DNA from: Ditylenchus dipsaci
Lineage: Eukaryota; Nematoda; Chromadorea; Rhabditida; Anguinidae
Length of the DNA: 64,000 bases
Assembly: GCA_004194705.1 (NCBI GenBank)
Contig: SADC01001377.1
Location: forward strand, 124,001-188,000
Direction: 5' to 3'
The notes under the pieces were generated by a model, which did no database searches, was not told where the DNA came from, and saw only the letters and a program-made list of their open reading frames with translations. Of the stretch, positions 57,201 through 64,000 are shown in pieces. Within the stretch, counting starts at the first letter, position 1, and every line of letters starts with the position of its first letter. A program made the position numbers and the translations under genes.

Positions 57201-59497
57201 AAATTTTTTAGACAAAATTTCTTTTTTAGTAGTATAGTACACCTATTCAAACGTATTCAAGCGTTTTTGGATAGTAATCGATTTTGAAATACTTAAGAAA
57301 ATATTTTTATCCGCGGATTTATCCTGCTCCCAACGGGCTAAGGAAAATATCCGCGGATACGGATAAATATCCGCGGATATTCGATTGTTACTACGGATTT
57401 TATCCGCGGACATTTATCCGTATCCGCGGATAAATATCCGCGGATTTTTTGATTGTTACTACCACCCCAGGTTCTCAGGTGGTGCGCCATGATTGCCATA
57501 TTGCACTCAGTTTAATAATATGCTGAAATGGCCGCCAGGAATTCAGCTTTCGAATGATATGGAATATAGGCGGTTTTGACTTGAAAAAATTAAGGTAAAT
57601 CACCACTTGTTTGCTGGGGTAGAAATTTTCAAATCTCCCGCTCTGACTTTTTACGAGCCATAACTTTGTGTAGACATAATACATGGCTAAATCATTAAAA
57701 CTAATTTTGACTGATTTTTTACCATTTTTAATCTCGAAAAATCAGCTTTTGTGACGAAGGCGTCCAAAAATAAAATGCGTGTGCTTAACCCATGGGCGGT
57801 TATTCACGTGTTTTTTGTATTTAGCACGTCGAAAAACTTTTTAAGATATCATAAGCGACTTAAAATATTGGGGAGGGACGGTTTTTTGCAATGGACTGTT
57901 AGAACGTGTTAACTTGTTAGTAAAACACTTTGTCTCATAAGGTTGCTGAACCCATTTTTGCCGGAATTTTTTTCTCGAAAATTTTATTTATCGATTGAGT
58001 ACAGTTGCTGTGGTTCGCTTGAATAACTAAGCCTAAGCCATGGATAAAAACACAACTTAAATTTTTACCATTTGGTAGCGTCTTGCCAACTTGTTTCCTG
58101 GCGCACATCTCTGCCCTGCTTACGCTCTCACCTAAAGTACGTCCATTAGTCTCAAATCTCGAATCTAACGCGAATAATACTACCATAGTGTCCAAGGAGG
58201 AAAGAGGATTCCAAATTGGTATGCATTACTTCTGACGGGCCAAAATTGTCTCCGGGCGGAAGGTTGGCTTTAACAAAAAAATATTTAATATTTTATCTTT
58301 AAATTCACACACCATATGCATCTCCTACAAATATCAGGTTTTGGACATTAGCAGAAAACATGGCATCGAGCAGCTTTTCTGTGGCTGAAACCACAAAATA
58401 GTTATTTCTTTATTGTAACACAGCCCACAAATACTGTATAACCTCCAATAATTCGTCTCTCCAAAGCTACAACCTGTGCTCCAAAAAAAAGTTTATTTTT
58501 TGTTTTTTCTTTATTCCACATTTTATTTTTGTACACAGTTGACTTGGTCCATCAAGTTTGTTCCCACCCAGGGTCTGACACCTTTTTACTACGAATTTTC
58601 AAGTCTTTTCCCAACTCTGTTTTGACAGCCTGGTTACGAAAACTGTGAAGATTAAAATTTTGCCGATCGAAAAAACCACTCTATGGTGACCCCTTTTTTT
58701 GAAAACAGGGGTCACTATGAAAGAGTTTGTTCTTTAAATGGCAAAATTTCATGATTTAAACAAATATCGTCAAAACATGAGTCCTTACGATTTTTGGACC
58801 AAACTGTTAAAACAGAATTACTAAAATACTTCCCAAATCGGTTTGAAAAATGTCGGATTCAGTGGAAGAACCAACAGTTTGAGGACATTATAAAGGGAGT
58901 CAATTGTGCAGATTAACTTTGTCGAAATTAAATTTGTTTGCTTTTCCGATTTGCTGCCGGTTTTCTTTTCACAATTTTCATAAACTTTTGAGTCATTATA
59001 AAATAAGTATATATTTCACCTATGGGGAGGTGGATTAGTAGAGGTTATATATTATTTCCCATACCATTGAGATTGTCCCGCATGTAATCCTCGTTTAACT
59101 TTTCCACATCCAATCTATACAAATATTCCACACGCTTTTTAGCCAAGTGCACCACAAAATGACAGCCGGCAAGAATTGTCTCCAATCGGCCAGAATCTTT
59201 GACCAAATCACAACAGTGATGCACCATGGGATTCGGTTAGCAAAGCCTGTGGATGAAAAATTGAGGCGTCGAACAAATGTAAAAATTCAACAAAATCTTA
59301 CTAAATATTGGGCTGAATGATTTACGATCAATGGTCCGTATTTCACTGATAGAATCTATGGAATTTTCTTGTAAACGCCGAATAAAGTGCTGAGCAACAA
59401 ATCCGTTTGCTCCTATTTAGAAAATTTTTGTAGTAAAAAAATTATGAATTTTCAAAAGTAATAACTGAAAGTTACCTGTTATAGCAATGGTCAGCAT
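54268..59497 (-). CDS. 3-beta-HSD/SDR42E-like short-chain dehydrogenase, catalytically degenerate
   Basis: Exons on minus: 59497-59476, 59412-59302, 59246-59065, 58384-58313, 58267-58185, 58131-58069, 56765-56616, 56567-56538, about 55197-54949 (internal limits unsure), 54900-54815, 54426-54268; about 385 codons, the usual size. The NAD loop is AITGANGFVAQHF. Then CCDLVKDSGRLETILAGCHF, VVHLAKKR, NLIFVGDAYA, NFGPSEVMHTN, HYGESVSRAE, TVLRPTFVYGEGD, TYAGDLAAIM, and a C-terminal AAYLLTEYIAYFTG / WFFAFGIGFSDRKQ block typical of 3-beta-HSD-like SDRs. The active-site YxxxK reads YGESV (Lys lost), and the usual TSS before it is VGD. One-base repairs are needed at CCC (about 59227), TTCC (about 56757) and the junctions after 56616 and in exon 9. 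The large introns contain MITEs. Confidence 0.85.
55233..55560. mobile_element. TTAA-type MITE carrying a tRNA-like A/B box
   Basis: Inverted arms of about 65 bp, from TTAAAGACCGTAGCCGTCGC to the mirror GGCTATGGTCCTTTAA. Between them TAGTGCAGTGG (A-box-like, 55366) and GGTTCGATTCC (B-box-like, 55407) are spaced as in tRNA genes, but the flanks do not form an acceptor stem. Inside an SDR gene intron. Confidence 0.65.
55574..55740. mobile_element. Short pogo-type MITE
   Basis: CAGTCTAGTCTCTATACAAA at the left and GTAGACACTTGACTG at the right, next to TA. Inner units of TATGTTATATA. Inserted in an SDR gene intron. Confidence 0.55.
56845..57000. repeat. pogo-type half element
   Basis: AAAGTCGACTCTTGATTTAA followed by the conserved AGTTCGTTCCCACCTAGGGT block seen in the MITEs at 2353, 26133 and 58537. 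No right half. Confidence 0.5.
57308..57460. repeat. ATCCGCGGATA palindromic array
   Basis: Eight units based on TATCCGCGGATA in 150 bp, with two GATTGTTACTAC direct repeats. Each unit is itself a palindrome. In the large SDR intron. Confidence 0.75.
58537..58911. mobile_element. pogo-type MITE in SDR intron
   Basis: CAGTTGACTTGGTCCATCAA to AGGGAGTCAATTGTG, with the GTTCCCACCCAGGGTCTGAC inner block and its inverted partner. Imperfect tips. Confidence 0.6.
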
Positions 59498-59529
59498 GTC
59501 AATAAATTACGCAAATCGCTATAAATAGC

Positions 59530-61555
59530 TACCAATTAATTCCACTTGAAATATTCTCTTGGATTTTTGGCAACTGAAAATTTTATTCACTTTATGGGAG
59601 CCTGAGTGCATTTGTACAAATTAGTTATTGGTGATACTGGGATATACCGTCGCCCTAATCGACTTAGGGTTAGGAGTGTGCTAGAAAAGCCTTTTATACT
59701 AAATTAATTCACTATGTAGATACACACAAAAGACGAAAAAGAGACATTTTGATACAGACATTTAACTCCGTCCTAATAATAAAACAAATAAAAAAAAAAC
59801 AAAAAAAGGCTGACTGTATAAGGTCACCAACCACCTCCCACTCTTCGAAGTGAACAAGTGCCGAAATCTTTATTGGGATAAAAAGGGACTAAAAAAGAGG
59901 CCACCTTGGTATAAAAATTAAGATGTTAAACATAGCTTTGTTTACTTAGGCCTGCTGATTATGCATGCTTTTTCATGCATCCAGAGTCACTTTCGAGTGA
60001 TGTGATCAAAATCTCGAGATATACCTGGATTTTTTTTCCGATTTTTAGATGGTTGAAAAATAGTCTCATGGGCCTATCACAGAAAAAGCAATGTCTATAA
60101 CATACTATTTTAAGGTAAAAAAGGTTATTACAAAAAAATATCATACTAAAACACCTCAGCGACATTTTCAGATATAATAACCAGCAAATAAATTTCTGGA
60201 AATAGTCCGCTGTGCTTGAAAAAAAAACGTAAATGCAGAGTCTGTGAGTTGACAAATGGTCAAAATTTTGTGCTATTGGAGCTAAAATAAGCATAAATGC
60301 CTTATCACTGGGAAAGGTAGTTGACTGCTACAGCGAAAGCTCTTCTACTCCTTCTAGACTAAAAAAACACCCAAAATACATATAGTTAGGCCTCGGTTGT
60401 CTGGCACCCTAAACCGGTCCCAAGGGGTGCAGACAACCGAGGTTTGACTGAACGCATTTCGGAATTTTTCAGACATTAAGCAAAACAAATCTTCTGTTTT
60501 TTTTGACTGACAGTAAATTTAACATAGCAAAACACATAAAAATTCCACAAAATCTTGTTTTCATTTGTGCAAAGTCAAAAGAAGTCAATCGATGGATTTG
60601 TGAAAGTGGATTGGAGGTCATTCACAAGAAGAGAGAGAGAGTCTATGAACCAAAAGAGGGGCTGGTTTCACAGTGCTCATGATGGAACTTTTCACAAACC
60701 ATACACACTCACACTTGTTTTCGGCTCGACCATTGCCAATTTTACAATACCCATAAAAAAGGAAATCTTGTTTCTTGACAAACCATAAACCAACTGTCTA
60801 CCCTAAAAACATCACTGCAGCAGCCGGTTTTGCAGAAATGGGCGCAAGATCTTGACTTGCTGAGCAAAAACTGCTGATCCTGAGTGTCGATAAGGCCCGA
60901 TTCTAATCGTCATTGATCCTCTGGTTTTATCCACCAAGAAACACAAAAAATCGACGTAGAATGTGCTTTTTCAGAATACAGACTACAAACATATCTTTTT
61001 ATAAAATAGAGAAAATTAATTGTAGTGATTGAATGTCAGAAAGATGGGTGACCACTCCCATTGAAACTGATTAAAATGGTGCTTCTGATAAAAAAAATTT
61101 ATCCATGTGTACATTTCTAACAACTTTGTGACCCAAAATGTTCCTTTCCCGTCAAATTTAAAATAAATAAATAAATTCCTTTCATACTTCACACATCTGA
61201 AACCACTAGAGATAGTATTGATCAACAGCAAATTTTCCATAAAATTCGAAATTGGCGGCTATCTAGCAATTTACATTGTTCACCCCGGTGCAAATGTGTT
61301 TTGTAAGTGGTGTATGTTTTCTATTTTCAAGTTTGTGAAGATTTAGAAAAACATATTTGCCATGAAAAAAACTATTTTATTTCCATAAAACATTTGAAAC
61401 AAACAATTCAAACAAATTAATCGGTTCAAAGACCTACCCGCATTGCCATCACAAGAAGTAGCTGGTTCAAAACTGGCTTTCAATAACAAAAAGGCACTAG
61501 TGTATGCAGCCAAACTTGCTTGTTTTATTCTAGAAAATGTTTGCAAGTTTTATAC
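59530..61555. other. No gene recognised; one small hairpin
   Basis: A 60-bp inverted repeat at 60391-60452 (CCTCGGTTGTCTGGCACCC ... GACAACCGAGGTTTGACTG) looks like a minimal pogo-type MITE. The ORFs at 59959-60294 and 60555-60788 have no family features. Confidence 0.4.
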
Positions 61556-61561
61556 TATTTT

Positions 61562-63796
61562 TCAGCTTTTCTCCATCTGAGAAGCCAGATATCGGACGGC
61601 ATTTTCGAGTGTGTGTAGCTCCAGCAATTTCCGTGCGTAAGACCCTAAATATAATAAAAAAAAAAACTATAATAAAAATTTTAGAAATGATCCAACCGTG
61701 TTCAGTACCATTACAAGAGAAGGGAATTTGTTCAAAAAAGTGGATAACAATTTCTTCGTCCGATAAACTATAATCTGAATCGTGTTGCCTAAAATTTGAA
61801 TGCATAAGCATGCTGTTGAGTATATTCAAAAATTAACCAAGGACAATCTTTGTCTGCGCAACGCCCTAAAATTGAAATAATAATATTTGGTACTGTCAAA
61901 AAATCCCAAAGAGTGAAAAAACAATCAAATTAATTTAATTTTCAAAAATTTCAAACAATTACCGTGAAGTTGGAAAGGACCTGCAAGGTGAATGCATTAG
62001 CAGAATATCAACAAATGAAGAAGGCTTACACAACGGTTTAGTTGGATCGATTTTGTTTGCAAAAGCTGGATGTTTGAGTAGTTTGAAGGGAAAACTCTGG
62101 TCTAGGCTGAAAGATGAAATGAATGAAAAATGAAAAATAAACATCTTATATTTTTCTGACCATTGACCCCGTTAAATGGAACGTCCATGTCGGATGTTGA
62201 AGTCATTGACTCTATATCTTGCAAGCTTTTTTTTAACACAAATAAATCGGATTCAGTATTGTAGAGTCGTCTACGCAATCGAAATAAATTCCGATCAGTA
62301 TAAATACCAATCGAAATTTCGGTTCTGGCCCTTAATCCGACCTCACCCAAATATAAGAAGGAAAAAAAAAGGATTTAGCAAGCTTTTGTTACCTGGGTTC
62401 TATTAGATAAGTAAATCTTGCATGTATACATGTTTACGTTATCCGAAGAATGCGATTGACTTGTTTATGTCAAAATTTGAAAAAGTTCAAACACGAAAAT
62501 TTGGGTCTGAGCCTGGACTCTGAGCCTATGCCAAAATATTGAGGAGGGGGGTGGTGAATTTACACATAAACAGCTTTAACTTTAGACTGCAGCATCTGAC
62601 TCCAACATTTAGTCATGACATCACGATTACATTTTTAGCAGAGTCTTCTGCTTATGCAGTAGTGCTAACATAATGACTAACCTGTAGGAGCGCAAGTTCA
62701 AGAAAGGAAACAGTAAACTGTTTTCCACATCTCCTTCAGTCACTTGAGCTCGCCTTCTTTTCCTCTGACAGTTGGTTTGGCAGCACTCAAGTTATTCGAA
62801 GTATCTACTAATTTTGGTCTTTCACTACTCCTTGGGATGTTGACTACTTTTTCTACTGCTACAAACTTTAAAATAAGATGAAAATTCAGAAGAAGAATAA
62901 ACCTTTGCTTTGCGCTATCTGAAAAATAATAAACTAAATGAAGTTAGATTTTGATATGGTGAAATCTCGGCGATTTATAACTATGAGATCTATAAATATA
63001 CCAAGTCCGATCCATCAAATTTTTTACGCCTCACTTTACTTACTTTATGTCAATGAAAATTCGAAATAAAAAGTAGGATTTTCAATTTGTATTTTTCTTT
63101 TGAAAAACTCAACAGCTGGATAAAGATTATTAGAGGAAACGCGGTGAGTTAAACTAGGGCTGAAAAATTGGTGAAACTTACAGGATCCTAACTTGAAAAC
63201 AGCTATTTAGATTAAAGAAGTGAGAAAAAATATCGTTTTCTTCAAATTTGCAAAGAAACCGTAGCGGGTTGATAATTTACCATTATTATACATCAAAATT
63301 TCCAAAACTCACCTTTTTAGGTGACGATTTATCAATGGAAACTTTTTCCACTCCTACTCCATTTTGTGCTCCTGAAAATTGAGCTTTTTCAGGTTTGTTG
63401 GGCACTGGTTTCACATTTTCAGCCATTTTTAGGGAGCTATGTTTTGTTTTCTTCACTTTTTCGGCACCTGAAACAAAGAAAATTGACTAAAAAATTATGC
63501 ATATTCATTGCGCCCAAATTACTATTTTTCCTGGATGGTGGAGCAGTCAACACAGCACTTGTGTTAACTGTAGCTTTTGGTTGAGGTGTTTGAGTAGCCT
63601 TGGTCATCAGGTCGGGTTTGGCATCGCGATTGTCATGCAGAGCTTGCTCGCATAAAGACTGGTAAGCCTCAACATCCCGCAACACAGCCACGTGGGAAGA
63701 AGCTGCGCTAAGTGAGCATTTGAATATAGATGCAATCAACTCGAACGATTGTTTTTGGTAGGAGTTAAGCAGGGAGTCACATTCTCGTAAAGAATT
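61562..63796 (-). CDS. Unrecognised nuclear-type protein, 3' part (5' end off window)
   Basis: Exons on minus: 63796-63523, 63467-63313, 62918-62903, 62865-62682, 62330-62161, 62106-62030, 61865-61838, 61788-61709, 61644-61562. The first exon is entered through an acceptor (TTTTCAG), so the gene continues beyond the right edge. It begins NSLRECDSLLNSYQKQSFEL and VAVLRDVEAYQSLCEQAL, then a Lys/Pro/Ser-rich stretch and a basic QRKRRRAQ (possible nuclear signal). TEISIGIYTDRNLFRLRRRL follows, then FPFKLLKHPAFANKIDP. The end is RCADKDCPW, EEIVIHFFEQIPFSC and ARKLLELHTLENAVRYLASQ. Frame changes within 62865-62682 (AAA run) and at 62161/62106 (GGGG run) need one base each. I cannot name the family. 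Confidence 0.6.
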
Positions 63797-64000
63797 CTGA
63801 AAATTGATCATATCATATGGATTTGGCTTTATTTATCCCAAAATCGAGATTTTATAGAAAAATGTTGGCTTAATTGTTGAGGTTTTTTTAACTTAAAACT
63901 AGGATTCTAACTGCAAGATTTGTTAACAAAATAGGGTCCACATGTCCAATTTTTGAGATTTGTTTTAAGCAAAAAAAATTTAAGTTGGAATCCAAATTAA

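Noticed and set aside
59959..60294. 111-codon minus ORF
   Set aside because: Cys/Phe/Leu-rich translation of AT-rich DNA with no domain, splice or context support.

Overview
This is a gene-poor, strongly AT-rich stretch of a eukaryotic nuclear genome. The host genes are animal-type and split by many short introns of about 45-55 nt with GT..TTTTCAG-like borders, which suggests a compact-intron invertebrate (nematode-like in intron style). I cannot assign a phylum. Most of the window is transposable-element DNA nested several layers deep.

Host genes. HSDL2 (minus, 14516-20176) and ECH1 (minus, 25860-28536) are lipid-metabolism genes that I could reassemble exon by exon. A plus-strand coiled-coil protein that I do not recognise lies at 33354-35152. 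A divergent intron-bearing histone H3 relic is at 38971-39668. A possible insulin-like B-chain exon is at 49642-49813. A 3-beta-HSD/SDR42E-like short-chain dehydrogenase (minus, 54268-59497) has lost its catalytic lysine. The right edge holds the 3' part of an unrecognised minus-strand gene (61562-63796). Nearly every reconstructed gene needs one or more single-base corrections, mostly in homopolymers. This looks more like assembly error than a row of pseudogenes.

Mobile elements. There are hAT, pogo/Tc1-type, TTAA-type (piggyBac-like) and Harbinger remnants, plus one LTR retroelement with perfect target duplications that carries only gag and protease (21072-23683). The most striking component is a set of elements whose inverted ends are built from short tandem arrays, a different array in each family. 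Several carry 9-bp target-site duplications and related outer tips (GGGCGACGGT / GCTCTAGGT / GGGTATAGACG). This combination resembles Drosophila FoldBack and Mutator-like elements. Array units and central cores look modular, because the same core appears between different arrays.

Layout. 1-6450: nested array, pogo and fold-back elements. 7500-14020: four array-TIR elements and one GC-rich hAT element. 14500-20200: HSDL2, with introns inflated by a hAT element and two 9-bp-TSD elements. 20300-24400: an array element enclosing the LTR retroelement. 25860-28540: ECH1. 28670-29350: Harbinger transposase. 32000-38000: two related hAT-like elements flanking the coiled-coil gene. 38970-41700: H3 relic and array elements. 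42228-43871: hAT transposase. 44750-45800: one array element inside another. 46000-54000: mostly unannotated. 54268-63796: SDR gene and the unrecognised gene.
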